DNA of 64,000 nt from Kalaharituber pfeilii (lineage: Eukaryota; Ascomycota; Pezizomycetes; Pezizales; Pezizaceae): contig WHUZ01000007.1 in assembly GCA_015179045.1 (NCBI GenBank), positions 918,501-982,500 of the forward strand. Direction: 5' to 3'. Within the stretch, counting starts at the first letter, position 1, and each line of letters opens with the position of its first letter. Under the pieces are notes generated by a model that saw only the letters and a list, made by a program, of their open reading frames with translations, was not told where the DNA came from and searched no databases. The position numbers were made by a program, and so were the translations under genes. Positions 47,780 through 60,979 of this stretch are shown here, piece after piece.

Positions 47780-48712
47780 CCGGTCCGGTTTAACTGGGCG
47801 TCCAATATGGCTAATTTTTTGTACGTAAATTGCAAAGCCTATTACCATCTTCATACAAAATTTTATCTGGTTTTCTCAAGATATAAACCCAGTTAAACCA
47901 GTTTATTTTCGCATTTTTTTGCAGAATAGATCTGGTCAGATTTTTGCAACAACTGCATATATACAAGTATGATACATATTGCTGGCCATGATGAAGTAGC
48001 TCGGTTTTGGCATGCATAAATTCTAGTAGATTTTTGGACCCAAAACTGGTTTCAGATTTGACAAAAAAACCTGATTCACAAGAGGGTACTCAGAGTGCAG
48101 ACTGGATAAACTAGTTTTGTCTGATGGACTTCATTTTATATGGAGACAGTCTAATTTGAATACCGCTATTGAATATAAACATCAGCCAGCACGAGATACA
48201 TCGGCCAGTTGTCAGAGAATGCTTGCCTAAATACTCCTCTCCGGGAATTAACATTTCAATGACCGTTTGCGCATGTCTACCAGTTTCAGTACAGCTGTTC
48301 TCGTGCCCACAGTACGGTACAGCTAATCATCAGAGGACCATCGAACTTTATGCAAAATCTAGAAAATCTGTACGAGTACTCATACATGAGTCTATAGCGG
48401 TATTGGGATTAGACTGTCTCTATAAAATGACAAACCAGTCTGTACACTGAGTACCCTCTTGTAAATCAGATTTTTTTGTCAAATCTTTTGGGCCCAAAAA
48501 TCCACTAGAATTATGCGTGCCAAAACCAAGCTACTGGCCAGCAATATGCATCATATATTGCCAAAAAAAAGCGAAAATAAACTGGTTTAACTAGTTTATA
48601 CCTTGAGAAAACCAGATACAATTTTGTATGAAGATGGCCAGATTTTCCAGACTCGATAAAATTCTGAAGTCCGGAAAATTAGGCCAGATTATTCTAATCT
48701 GAATACCGCTAA
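47780..48712. mobile_element. inverted-repeat element(s)
   Basis: A left arm (about 47835-48175) and right arm (about 48393-48655) are inverted copies, e.g. CATCTTCATACAAAATTTTA TCTGGTTTTCTCAAG on the left and its reversed form on the right. The sequence TAGCGGTATT...ATTAGA at 48393 and its reversed form near 48690-48712 could be the ends of a separate 320-bp element forming the right arm, with the left arm an older inverted copy. No coding. Confidence 0.6.
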
Positions 48713-50095
48713 TGGAAAAATCGGTTTTCATGGCTCTTATGATTTTTCTCCACAGTATCTAGTTTGTATTCTGCTGCATAGCAGGCTCCCGATTGTATTG
48801 GGAAGTTACTGAAACCACTCTATAGTTATTGTGCCAACCAGATATTGTGCCAACCAGATTATACTGTAGCTACAGTGAACTCTCATGCAACTTCTTTCGA
48901 CCGGTGGAAATTTGCTTATAACAAATGATAGCTATAGTTAACCGGAAGTGTAAGAAAATAAAGCTACTGTCTGTAAACGTAGGAAACAAACTAGACTCAG
49001 GACGATAAAAGTCTGCTTACCTCTGACCATACCTTGTAGGATTTCAACCCTGCTCCTCTCTATAGGAGAGCTTGAAACTGCAACTTCTATGCTGATTGAT
49101 ATCTAACCTCACTCCTCAAAATACATACAAACTCTCGTTATAAACACATAAGTACCTTGTGATTTTATATGTAGAAATAAGCAAAATACAATTAACAAAC
49201 TTGCTAGTAAAGTGAATTCCTTAATTTCCCATACAAGAATGTTTCGGATCGAGGCTTTAGTGCTTGTAACGAAATTTACTATAATCTCATGCCAGGGGCA
49301 GTCGCATGGATCCCTTCCTTGGTCACGAGGTCTGGAAATGGAGGACTCTCGAAACTGTTGTAGCAAGATTACTGTCGAATGCTCAGTGATGTGGTATGGA
49401 ACTTGCCAATATGGGATTCCTTATCTGTTACAGTAACGGTCCATCTGGCTAATCACAATGACGATTGCTTTCAAATTTCTCCATCATTTTTTCATAAGTA
49501 TTACATCCTTACGGGAAGGCCAGGCAAGTTCAGCCGAATGCAGCGCAAATTTTAATTTGTTCAGCTGCGAATGGTATTGGAAGACCGAACTAACCCAAGT
49601 CAATGCTGCTTTTTTGTCACAACTTGAGACAAAATTCATATGCAACTAACGTGCAATGATGCAGTTTGTGGCAATCGGCACGGTTCATTCAGAGCCTCAA
49701 CCTCCAAAGATAGAAATTCTGACCGCGCAGCGTTGCGCAAGCATTGACCATACGCAAGCTTATACCATGATGCACCCAACTGTTTCACTATATCAACTAT
49801 TTCTTTTTTCGGTTGCATGTGTACATGCGAAGACCTTGATATTCGAATTTCAAAAAAACAAAACTCTTACATTTCCGGAAGTGCCAATACATACCTAAGG
49901 ACTTAATTACCAGGAAATCTAATAGAGTACAGAGCTGGACTGGATTGCCATACTGGAACATGCTCTACTGTCATCCAATCGTGGCAACATTCGGGACGCT
50001 GATCAGTCTGCGAGAAATTTTGTCTGGCAAATATCCCGAGTTGAAAGCAATCGGGTAGTAAGGCGGCGTGACGACACAAATTTAGCGTTTTGTAG
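48713..50095. other. intergenic, no gene seen
   Basis: AT-rich sequence; short frames at 49109-49900 carry no domain. Confidence 0.45.
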
Positions 50096-50604
50096 CAGTC
50101 AGACCTTGCTATAATAGCAAGGTTTTCAGTATAGAAAATTGTGGCAAATTAGTCATATAGTCTTAGCAGCTGAGTTCCTAAGCTTCGCTACTAATTAAGA
50201 CTTACTAGTAATGGAAATGGCCACATTAAGAAATCAATTTTAATGGGACGGTGGTGGTAGTGATGAGTAGGAATGGAAATAGAAATGTAAGAAGCAGTGA
50301 TAGTGGGAAAAAAATATAAATATAAATTATAGTAGTAGATTGAGATCCGTGGCCAGGGCTCTAACAGTCAAGATGTCTACAAGAATCACTGGTGCGCAGG
50401 AGGCAAGGCAGTAGCATGAGGGTTTCTTTGGATTTCATTAGCCTCTTTTCATTATAGCAAGAACAATTTGTATGTAGATAAAAATAACTTCCTCTAAATC
50501 TTTTTTCATTACACTATTTGGTGCGATTTCATTATACCAAGGTCAAATTGCGTGGGGATGGAAATACGAGAGCGTGGTGTGTTCATTATAGAAAGATCTG
50601 ACTG
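50096..50604 (+). mobile_element. MITE family P, copy 2 (internally deleted)
   Basis: 509 bp with ends CAGTCAGACCTTGCTATAAT and CATTATAGAAAGATCTGACT G, ending at TA (50605-50606). Internal segments match copies 1 and 3 (ATTGTGGCAAATTAGTCATA, TAATGGAAATGGC) but about 200 bp are missing and more bases are changed. The left flank TAG is slightly off the expected TA. Confidence 0.82.
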
Positions 50605-50844
50605 TATGATTTAGAATCATTCTAGTAGTTAGAAACAACAGGACTCCACGAAACTACTGCTGAGGGATTATAAGTTCACGCCCAATTTGAATATATTATA
50701 TTGACTTTTGGACCTGAGAATTACGCAAAGAAGAAATACCCATCCTCCCAATTACAACATCGGCTAAGAAACACACATCTTGCCCCAGTGCAACTTTGAT
50801 CCACATAGCCCCTTGCTCATCAAGTCATTCCACCATTAAATCCT

Positions 50845-51589
50845 TTACAAAGCAAAGAAACCAGCAACTGCCAAAGCAAGGGCACCGAAGCTGGCACCCA
50901 TCTTAGTAGCAGCGCTGTCACTATTCTGTGGTGGTGGGCGAGTAGTTGGGGTTGTGGTGTTTCCGGTTGCAGAAGCGTCGCCAGTTCCGGAGGGAGTAGT
51001 GACAGTGACCAAGGTGGTAGACTCTTCGGGCTCAGTGGCAGTAACACGGCTGGTAACCTCGACTGTGCTAGTCAAAGAGGGAGTGCTAGTCAAAGAGGGG
51101 GCGCTAGTGGCTTCTCCTGTTGCAGTAGTGGTAACCTCAGGAGTTCTGGTCACGGTGGTCTCCTCTTCGGCGGAAGTGGTCTCCTCTGGGATACGAGGGA
51201 AGTCAGTGGGGAGAGTAACACCAACACTCTGGCATAGTCCATAGGCAGCGCGAAGGGCAGCTACATTTTGTCAGCAAAGATCTTTTCAAAACACAGAATA
51301 GCAATTTTCTACCTTGTTGTTCGGCTGGGCCGCATCCGTTGTCGATGCAGGTGACAGCACCATCAAGAAAGGCTTTATTTGAGCAGGCGCATCTGATGTC
51401 AGCGCCACAGCCGCTGGTGCTTAACCCAGAGGTAAGACAGGGGAGCTAGAGCGCATGGCAATGTTAGAAGGAAACCACATAGGATATTACTGCGATGAGG
51501 AAACTAACAGCGCAGGATGGGAATTTGTCAAGTTGTGCGAAGACTGGAGCCACGAGGGCAAAAGCTGCAGCGAAGATAACAGACTTCAT
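50845..51589 (-). CDS. CFEM-domain GPI-anchored cell-surface protein
   Basis: CFEM proteins sit in fungal cell walls or membranes; some bind haem iron and others act in host contact. Three exons, 51509-51589, 51313-51445 and 50845-51260, join in phase to 209 aa. Signal peptide MKSVIFAAAFALVAPVFA. The eight cysteines of the CFEM pattern lie in FPSCA, LPCLTSGLSTSGCGADIRCA C, GAVTCIDNGCGPAEQQ and YGLCQSVGV, with the Asp of GADIRCAC where haem-binding CFEMs carry theirs. A Ser/Thr/Pro-rich stalk follows (ETTVTRTPEVTTTATGE and similar), then a GPI signal (NSDSAATKMGA and hydrophobic SFGALALAVAGFFAL). The start is the only Met giving a signal peptide. Iron uptake versus adhesion cannot be decided here. 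Confidence 0.93.
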
Positions 51590-53876
51590 TGTGGATAAGT
51601 AGAAGCGAGAGTGAGAAGTATTATTGACTGCTACGTGACCTGTCGAAAGAGAAACCAACGAACGAACACCAAGCGAGTGTGTGTTGTTTTTGTGGGCGTG
51701 GTGGTAGGATGTGTAGGACTCTGTAGATGCGGCCGCAACCTCTTTATATGAAGAACGGCTTTCTGGGGACACCCATTGACAGCTTGCATGGCCGCCCTGT
51801 CTACACCATCCTCCTCCGCCCCTTGCCCTCTGATGCTGACCAGGATACGCCACATAGATTACGGTACCACTGTCGACATTGGCTGCATCCCAGTACCGTA
51901 ATAAACCCGCACTAGGCAGACTCTCACCACATCCATCCGAGTTCCTTCCCTACGAGAGAATCACATGTAATGGGCTTCGCCGGAATATGGTGCTCATTAG
52001 AGGACTGTCAAATAGGCACAGCCGGCGACGGCAATAACACTTAGCGTTGTACAACTTCCACCACAAAAACCGTACATGTACGGCTGGCTCATGCAGGAAT
52101 GGAACAGGATTGCGCTGCGCCATGTTCCAGTGCGAAGCAGCTGAAGAGTGCGTCCGGGCCGCAGCAGCATACGATCCCAATGTAAACTTCGCGGCCAGTA
52201 CTTGATGGTGAATGGTCGTTCGTTACTGACCGAATACCGTGCTCAGCACTACACTCTCGATTATTTTGCGGGGGTGATCTGGGGGAAGCGGCCAGTGGGT
52301 CCTCAGCACCCATCCTCTAACAACTCTATCCAGGGACGGCGCAGAGTACTTTACTTACCGCTGACCCGATCGGCCGAGGAATGGACGATAGTCCCCAAAA
52401 ACAAGCAGGGGTATAACATTTCCGGTCTACTTTTAGAAGCTCTCTTAGACTGGCTGCTCTATAATGAAAGCAGCACGGCCGACCGCGCGTCACAAGCTCT
52501 TTGATTCTTCCCCCACGGCGCCGTTGAAAAAGATCACCCGCAATAACAAAAGAAATACATTCGAACAGAGTTAGTCACACAAACAAGGACGATTTGTGTT
52601 TCTTCCAGGTGGCTAATCATCAAAATAAAGCTTCTCACTTGACAGATCGAGATTGAGGAACACAAGACCGTTATGCAGAAATTCTATAGCGCTGTCTTGA
52701 GCTGTAACCTCCCCTGACAATAAACTGAATGGACCAATCATCCACACGTATTTGCACCGCAGAATCCTATTAATTGACCTAGCCGGGTGGCCAGTTCGAG
52801 ACTGGGTGGTGGCTGGGCTTGAAGCTTGTTCGGTCGTTCGCTGCCACTCCTTCCTAATTCAACAGGTCCTTAGTGGCGGGAAAAGCCCTGGACAACGTCG
52901 AGCAACGTTATTAGATCGTTTACAGCTACTGGACTCAGTTTCCGGCAGAATGGACATCATTTCTGGTTCCTGAAATCAACTTGCTTCTTGTGAACCTTGT
53001 TCCAATTCGCTAACTGGTCTTCAAGAGGGATTATCACTATCTCAAAGTGGAAACTCTGCGAACCTATGCGCACGCCGAATTAATATATCGCATTTTGTTG
53101 CGGATACCCTGGAGTGCATTTGCTCCGGTGTTGGGATCAATAATATGATCTGTATGACTTCCGAGCAAGTTTTGTACCCTCACTCAGAGTTACTTCACTA
53201 TGAATTTTTGCTGGTGGAATGTGCTGACGCGCGCTTGAACGAGTTCTGAGGTCACGGAAATCCGCAGCAGCTAAGGATGGCGATGCTGGGATACGTTTGG
53301 TCTATTGTGTTGGCAGCAGGCAATCGCTAGAGTATGTCAGCGACCAATGGGGCGATGGTAGTGTAGCAGCATGGTAGCTCGGTAGGTATTCACTTTTTGA
53401 AAAGAATTCCTATTCATTGATCAAGGGTGCTCTAATCTCCTGAATATACTCAAGCACACGCGATTGAAGTTTCTTCATTGGTTTATGCATCCCATCAAAA
53501 GAGAAGCAGCTTTTTACCACACCAGACCATACTATACTCACATTTGCGAACAATCATGACATATCCCCCTGCCCAACAGCCCTGGGATAGTTCAGATCTG
53601 ACTTGTTTGATGTCTGTGCAGCTGATGTGAAGTCTGTGTGCTGTTAAAAGTGCAACGATAACTTATCGACAGAGGTCTCAGACATGATTAGATTAGCAGG
53701 AGCTACCTACCCTCAACTGATCGCAATGGTGGTAAGTTCATTCATGAGCAACTAGTGACTTTCGTATTCAGGTGACCAGCAATACGAGTGTGGACACGGC
53801 AGCAGCTCTATACACAGGATTTGGGCCATCAAGCTACTAGCGAACGAGACTAGTATTCTTAATGATCTATAAATTA
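51590..53876. other. CFEM upstream region and intergenic
   Basis: Open frames at 52090-52510 on both strands are without recognisable domain and overlap each other, so I do not call a gene. No repeat recognised. Confidence 0.4.
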
Positions 53877-54582
53877 CAGTCCGACCTTGCTATAATTAAC
53901 ACGTAAAATTTGGCCCTTTGTTTTCAATATAGCAAGGTTTTCAGTATAGAAAACTGTGGCAAATTAGTCATATAGTCTTGGCAGCTGAGTTCGGAGTCTT
54001 GAACAACTTTCAATACTAATTATCATCTGTTTGAGTAACAAGTAATGGAAATAGCTACATTAAGAAATCAATTTGAATAGGACAGTGGTGGTAGTGCTGA
54101 ATAGGAATGGAAATAGAAATGTGAGGAACAGTGGTAGTGGGAGAAGAATATAAATTAGAAGTAAATGAGGAGTAGATTGAGATTCGTCATCAGGATGCTA
54201 ACAGTGAAGATGTCTAGTAGCAAACGGTGAGCATTCATACCAACAACATACCCGGAAGGAACAGACACTCACAAATTGGTTTAAACCAACTCTAGCACTT
54301 AGTGACAGTTGCTGTTTGCTGGGCTGCTCGGGAATTACTGGTGGCAGGAGGCAAGACAGTAGCAGGAGTCTCAATGGACATCATCAGCTACTTTTCATTA
54401 TAGCAAGAACAATTTGTGTGTAGATAAAAATAACCTCCTGGAGTATTTTTTTCATTACACTATTCGATGCAATTTCATTACAGCAAGGTCAAATTGCATG
54501 GGAATGGAAATCCAAGAGCATGGTGTATTCATCATAGCAAGGTTTCCACTATAGAGGGGTTCATTATAGCAAGGTCGGACTG
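53877..54582 (+). mobile_element. MITE family P, copy 3
   Basis: 706 bp flanked by TA (53875-53876, 54583-54584). Ends CAGTCCGACCTTGCTATAAT and the reversed copy. Nearly full-length match to copy 1 in reverse orientation, including the repeated CTTGCTATAATGAA-type motifs. Lies 124 bp from element Q. Confidence 0.92.
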
Positions 54583-54706
54583 TAGGTTTCAGTTGAAGGA
54601 AATAAAGGAAATAACAACCCTTAGTCTGGTTGGCATGACCCCCGACCGGACTAAACAACCCCTACTAATTTACCACTGCGATTCTTCGAGAACCATATCG
54701 ATATAC

Positions 54707-55412
54707 AGTCTAACCCTATACCGGACCTCGCTATTCTGGAAACCTTCAAGGCTATATCGGATGGCCTCTGATTCGGACAACCGTTTCCCATACAAATTGC
54801 CCTTGCTATACCGGACGCCCTAACAATACCGGACCGGACAGAAACCTCCAGACAAGTAACTCCTACAAATAATGTAATATTTGCTATACCGGACACGCTA
54901 CTACTAATACATCTTAGACTACCCCACTTTACCACTCTGTTGCCGTCACTGTTACCACTACTGCTGCCATTTACTGCTGCCACCGATAAAACTGCCGTCA
55001 CCGCTGCTGGGATTACTTGCTATCGCTGCGGCCACCGCTGCGGCCACCTCTGCTGCTACCTCTGCTGCCGCCACGGCTGTCACCCAATGCGTGCTGTCAC
55101 TGCTGCTGGGAACCATGCCTGTAGAGTCTGAAGCTTTTGTGAATTGATAGACTTTTAGAGAAACACTCAGAATTGCATGATTTGGCTCTAGTCGATGCTT
55201 GCGAATTTGATGCTCCCCAAGAGCTTTTAAGGCTCGATGCTTTTCTAGATGGTGAGAGCGATGAATATTGAATAGACTTGGATTGAGTTAATGTTTGCTA
55301 CACTTCTTTATTTCCTACTCTAGTAATTTCTATACAAATTTTTGCCATCCCCCTTTTACAGCTGCCAATCTTTTTATTCTATATACTCGTCCGGAATAGC
55401 AAGGTTAGACTG
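54707..55412 (+). mobile_element. MITE family Q, sister of family P
   Basis: 706 bp flanked by TA (54705-54706, 55413-55414). Ends CAGTCTAACCCTATACCGG and, reversed, CAGTCTAACCTTGCTATTCC. The subterminal motif GCTATACCGGAC recurs about six times at positions matching the ATGAA-type motifs of family P. The centre is a low-complexity CTG/CCAC-rich stretch (about 54940-55110). No recognisable protein. Confidence 0.85.
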
Positions 55413-55414
55413 TA

Positions 55415-58400
55415 TGTAAAGTTGATAGACGAATTTCACAAACAACCAATCAGTCTCTGTTGTGTCCCTCAGCCTCAGGGCATGTTTCGCCGCTTGGAAC
55501 TGCAAAAGCTGTGGGGAACAGTTCCAGACCCGTCCGACTAAGTTAGATTTAACGTGCGGGATGCTTACTGCAAGTCGAGCTTTGAAGTACGATTTGTCAG
55601 TTCGAGACTGCTTTGAATCATGTCTCTAGTTGTCGACTGGGTCACATCTCTCAGTCTCAAGCCAGTCTCATGATGGTACTGTCCTGTAGCAGGAGCGACA
55701 TTGTTGAAGATGTTAACCTCCCTTCTCCTTAAGCAAGCCATCTACAGGTCTCTCGTCACCCTAAATGAGTCTCTGCATCAATACCAAGATATCTTACAGT
55801 ACCAAAGCGCTCAAGGCTTACTAGTACCTAATTCGCTGCAAGAATCTACAAGACTCAGACAGGCATAGCGACATTACATCTACGCTACAGCAATGTCATG
55901 TATGTGTACCAAATTTGAGCCTTCAGGCACTGTACCTCCACTCAATCTTAGCAGCTACCACGTCTTTTTGGCAACTTCCGTGGGGGTTTTTAACTTGATA
56001 GTCGCGGGAAGCGAGGAAAGGTCAGTTTTGACTTGATTAGCGCTGTACTCGAGGCGCTAGAAGCGAGCTCTTTAGAGCACATTATTATCATAAAGCAGAA
56101 ACACTTACTGGGTCGCTCACTGTTCTCGTGCCGCTTACTGGATTTCGTGGTGCCATTATCGCATTCAACTAGTGACACAGTTCCACCCTTGGAAGGAAAA
56201 CCAGATACTATTCACCCGGTCTAGTCATGCATTTGTACTGGACCAAAGAAGACCGGTTCCTTCAATTGTTCAGGCAATTGAAATGCTGTTGCCAGTATAG
56301 TGACGTCCTAAGTGGTGAGAATTATAGAGATAATCAGAATTCAGACTGGTGCTCCGGAGCTCGAACACGAATATTGAGTCGACAATCAAGCGAAATGGTG
56401 TTTGGACCAATCACCGAACCTAAGAATCAGCCTTTTCCATCCATCGTATCAATTTTCGACTGTCTCAACAACGGTGGGGGAAGTCGGGATTGCTCCAGGA
56501 AGCCCCGGACGAAGAAATCCTCTCTACTAGTACTATAGCTAGTACTCTACATGGGTTTTGTGAACTCAGTGTTGGAAAAAAGTGGGCTGGAATAGTTGTA
56601 GTTTATGTGATGCAAAACACCTGTATATACCCAAGCAATTCCAGTTTCTAATTATAGTCCACAGCCACATCGCACCTTCTCCACATAGATACAAATCGGT
56701 CGATCAATGTCGAAGCATACGCGTCCCTTCAAGTGATGTGCGCCTGTCTATGAAATGTCCGGACGAAAACGAACTGACGGTGATCGCAATGTGATACCAT
56801 TAATCACATTTCAAAGAGCAAATCCAGATTGCCTATCTTTTGGCCAATTAAGTACAGCCGTAGAGAAACGACTGGGCAACGTTAGGTGCAGCAGAAAAGC
56901 GAGAGTATTGATTTGTTACGCATGGGAAAGACGGCAAGGAGCTCAGGCATCATGCGTTGAGTAAAGTGATGGTTTCATGTTTTCTGGATACTGTAGGGCC
57001 TGATAGGCATGATATCATGCATGCTACTGCTCACAAAGAGGCAATAAGGGAACGGAATTGTGGCACTAAAAAGGGAAACAAGGTCTGGTAAGACGACTGT
57101 GTACTCAAGATACACAGAGAGTTATAACTACGATCTGTGTAGTTGGATCGGAAGTAAACGGAAATCATGAGGCCTTTAAACTGCCATGGCGGTACTATGA
57201 CGATACTCTCCTTCCGCAACAAGAACACTGGACATCCAGCATCTATCCCGATCCAACCCCCCAGATCCGGATAAGACGATCAGCCCAGTCGCTATGTGCT
57301 TAGCTGTCCATCTTAGTCCTCATGTGGAGTATGTACTCCACACGAACTAGACCGTCGCAAATTGGCTCAATTCAATCCAGACTTGGTGAGTACTCATTTG
57401 AATAAGTACATAATAGACTAGCATTCCCCGGCCATTTACAGTATTTAGGTATTTGCACCTGTTGAATTATTAGATTTCCGATCCCATGGCATGAGCTTGG
57501 CAATCTCCACGATACGTCAGAGACTTTGCGAAGTTAAATTGTGATGTATAAATGTATGCTATACGAATGTTGGATTATAAGGTGGGTACAGCTAACTTCA
57601 TTATCTTAATTAGGATACGAAACACAGATTGGTCAGGTCGTACTGTACCTCCTTTGACTAGGATCATGTGACCCCTTCCACCCGAATAATTTACAATGTT
57701 AAGTAACCGGTGAGAAAAGACTGCACTGCGGTGGGACAATACGAGAGAAGTACGGAGTTAGGATACGCAAGGCAGCATGAAGTTGTGCGTGGCATTACAT
57801 GTTTCGTACCATGCATCAAGCGCATTACAAAAGTATCCAAATTCGTTAGGCTGGTTTCACATACCCTCTGTAAATTGTAGTGGTGTGAAGGAGGAAAGGT
57901 TGACCAGAATTGTACCTCCCTACGATTCTTGTGCTACATGTGCTATACCGAGATCTACTCTAGTTTGATACTTGAAGAAGGGAATCAACTCTATGCTCAC
58001 TTTATTTGCTTCACGCTGAGTACCGTTTACTTTAGCCCAAATAGTATATACTTTTTCTGATGCCAGAATTCTCGGCTCGCTTCGAATGGTAGATTATTTC
58101 GATGTCATCATGGTATTGTCTAGAGTGCCTGCAAGGAACTGAAACCTGTTCTGTGATAAGAGACTTATAGTTGCGTCCCTGGGTTCTTTTCTAACTCTCA
58201 CTACCAGAGCTCGGTTATTGCTCCACACGTGCACCCCCTGTAAGACTGAACTTAACTCTAGTCGTGATGTACCGGTGTTATTTTACTTCAAGTGGGTAAG
58301 TAGGTAAGCAGGAAGATATATTTCTAATGGCGGCTGCACTGCAATTTTGGCATTTGATCATGAACGTTGCTCCTGTACCCAGTACATGCGAGTACATATT

Positions 58401-59514
58401 GAAGTAAATTTAAGTGGATAAGTATCGATAGATTGTATAAAAGTGAGCGATGACATACATGTTGCATTGATTCATGATTATGCTTAGTGTGGATGCAAAG
58501 AGTACACGCACCCTTCATTATCTGCTTTATGCAGATTTTTGGATACTGTTATCACGCTATCGTAGAGTACGTTTGATTGCAACTCATTGATGACTGTGCT
58601 AGTGATGTTCTACACCATTGGAGTTTAAATGCTAGGTTCCGTTCATGTACTGGTTGGCTCAAGTGGTATATACATGTATATTCTCAGGATACATTTCAGT
58701 AGAATATTTGTGGAAGCAAAGTAAGACCACTAATGTACCTACCGATATGGCCACTGCGTGACATATGCAGAAATTTTGATACTCATCGTTAATGGTATCA
58801 TACTCTAGATGTATAGTCATATTCAAGTTTTTGTTGCTGTTACATCTGTAAGAGGCTGAAACTTCTCAGCCTGGTGAAGAACCATAATAAAGAACAAACC
58901 TGGGCTGTACCAAGTAAGGAAAACATGCGGTAAACCTCGAATAGGAAAAGGCCCTGAGTCCTAGATATACTGATGGATTGAGCATGATGGCCAGAAAGGA
59001 ACATAAATAGGGCCGATGGGTAGCTAGAATTCATGTAATAGAATAGATAGATCAGAACTCCCAAGATTACCGAGCGAGTCTGAATAGCGAGTCTCAATAA
59101 ACATATTTCTACTCTTTATATTGTTATCATTTCTGGTTCATCGTATCCTCGTTGGCAAGCGTTCTTGGGCGAGAAATTACTTATTTCGGAAGTCCCCTAT
59201 GTACTGCATATGCAAGTTTCATTGGTGCTCGCGCTATGCTGTGTGACCATGTAGCGCTATACAGAAAATGTGCATAATTGCGCAATTTTAGCCTCACCAC
59301 AAATTTTTTAGTGGAGAAGCTGTAGCAACACCTTGGTGGCACCACGGCGAATTGAGATAGCATAGAGCTGCGCGGCTCAAAGGTCGGTTTACTTGTTCGT
59401 CTCTAAACGCAAGAGGATCAAGAGAGATAGCTATAGATTTGGAAATCGAGCGAAAAATCAAATCACAGTGACTGCATCGCATTGCATTCCACTAAGTTTG
59501 AACGTTCAAGCGCA
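55415..59514. other. long gene-free stretch
   Basis: About 4.1 kb with no recognisable gene or repeat. Short frames (for example 56227-56538 and 58840-59097) carry no family motif. The last part is the presumed promoter of the dioxygenase gene. Confidence 0.4.
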
Positions 59515-60304
59515 ATGAGGGCCTACGAATACGACAACCTTCCGGTAACTATCTCCATTTTCAAATGTTGCCATCGTCGAACTGCTAATATGTATCTCAT
59601 TCCAGGGTGACCAACGCCTCCCGCACGACTCTCACATCCCCGTCCCCCTCACTCATCTGTCGAGCATCGGTGTCTATAACACCCACAGCGACCCCTCCTC
59701 GCTGGACTTTGTCAATGATCTCGCTTCACGCCGGGGATACAAGAATCGGGACGAGATTACAGTGTCTCCTGAATCAATGGGTGCGGTTTATGAGGATAAG
59801 GTGAGGACATTCTTCCAGGAACATCTTCATGAGGACGAGGAGATTAGGTATGTGTTGGACGGGAAGGGGTATTTTGATGTAAGGGATGACAGTGGGGTGG
59901 TGAAGGGCGAGAATGCGGAGGGGGAAGGCAGGGGCAAGTGGGTGAGGATTGAGGTAGAGCGAGGGGATTTATTGGTGTTGCCGGCGGGGATGTATCACAG
60001 GTTTACGACAACCGAGAGGAATGTAGGTGATCAGTTCATTGTCTTTGGATACCCTTCCAGGTGGAGGTATATACTGATACGCTGTGCATGTCAGTATATC
60101 AAGGCCATGAGGTTATTCAAGGAGGAGGTATATTCCCTGCTCATCATCCCGTCCAGTGGGGTGTACCGGAAACTAACTGTAACATCTCTCAAACAGCCAA
60201 AGTGGGAAGCTATCAATCGCGGCCCTCGCGCGGACAAAAACGTTCACAGGAAGACTTACCTGGAGTCGCTTGTCAACGGGGACGCTGAGATTATGGCCCA
60301 GTGA
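59515..60304 (+). CDS. ADI1: acireductone dioxygenase (methionine salvage)
   Basis: 1,2-dihydroxy-3-keto-5-methylthiopentene dioxygenase: the cupin step of methionine salvage, giving the 2-keto precursor of methionine with Fe(II). Four exons, 59515-59544, 59606-60022, 60095-60127 and 60197-60304, all phase 0, giving 195 aa, the normal size. The start [19 protein letters not shown] is the typical N-terminus, made by joining a 10-codon first exon to exon 2. Metal ligands are visible in [14 protein letters not shown] (His, His, Glu) and GMYHRFT (His), within a cupin core ending [18 protein letters not shown] 33-nt third exon ([11 protein letters not shown]) is confirmed by the conserved sequence. 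Probably constitutive; lies tail-to-tail with the SDR gene, 675 bp apart. Confidence 0.95.
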
Positions 60305-60979
60305 TCTTCGAGTTCGGCGGCGGGTGATCGTTAATGGATGCGTTTGAGTGTAGTTAGGGGGGAAGTTGGGATCAGTGATGATCAGGAGAGGTGGTGGTGG
60401 AGAAGGAGGAGTGGAGAAGGACCTGCTTTGTTCTTGGTATCATGTTTGCGATCGCAATACGTTGCGGAATTTGCGGATGCTCAATTGATTTGCTTTCATA
60501 TCAATATTTGACCATGGGACTGCGGAAATCCTACAGAACTCACACTATTGGTAGAAATCTGTATCTTCGTTGAAAGGATTCTCCTTGACGGTTCTGCCTC
60601 CGTGTACAGCCCCAAGAAAATATCATGCATTCCTGAGAGTCCAGAAGCAACGCACAAAAATGAGGCTTCTCTTCATAAAGTAGCGTAACAAATACTTGCA
60701 ACTACTCCGGATTCAAGGAGCTTCACATATATTGATTGTGTGATGATCCTCCTTTCATCTCATCTCTACTTTATTATTCCGGAGGGAATATCTAAATCAC
60801 ATGTTTTTGTATGGCCTGTGGATTATCCCAACCCGAGCTAAGGCCCACTCAGTAATATCCCTTGCCCACTAGCCAAAAAGGAACTCGGGATTGTGTCCCG
60901 CACTCTCGGCTGCTCAAGCCATTACATGCAGCCCCCTCAAAGCTTCATCTCGATTGCAGTCAATGTAATTTCCACAACC
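60305..60979. other. convergent 3' intergenic region
   Basis: Space between two convergently transcribed genes; it would hold both 3' ends. No gene seen. No terminator motif is claimed. Confidence 0.5.

Noticed and set aside
52089..52504. Possible gene upstream of the CFEM gene
   Set aside because: 118-aa plus and 74-aa minus frames overlap without any family resemblance.
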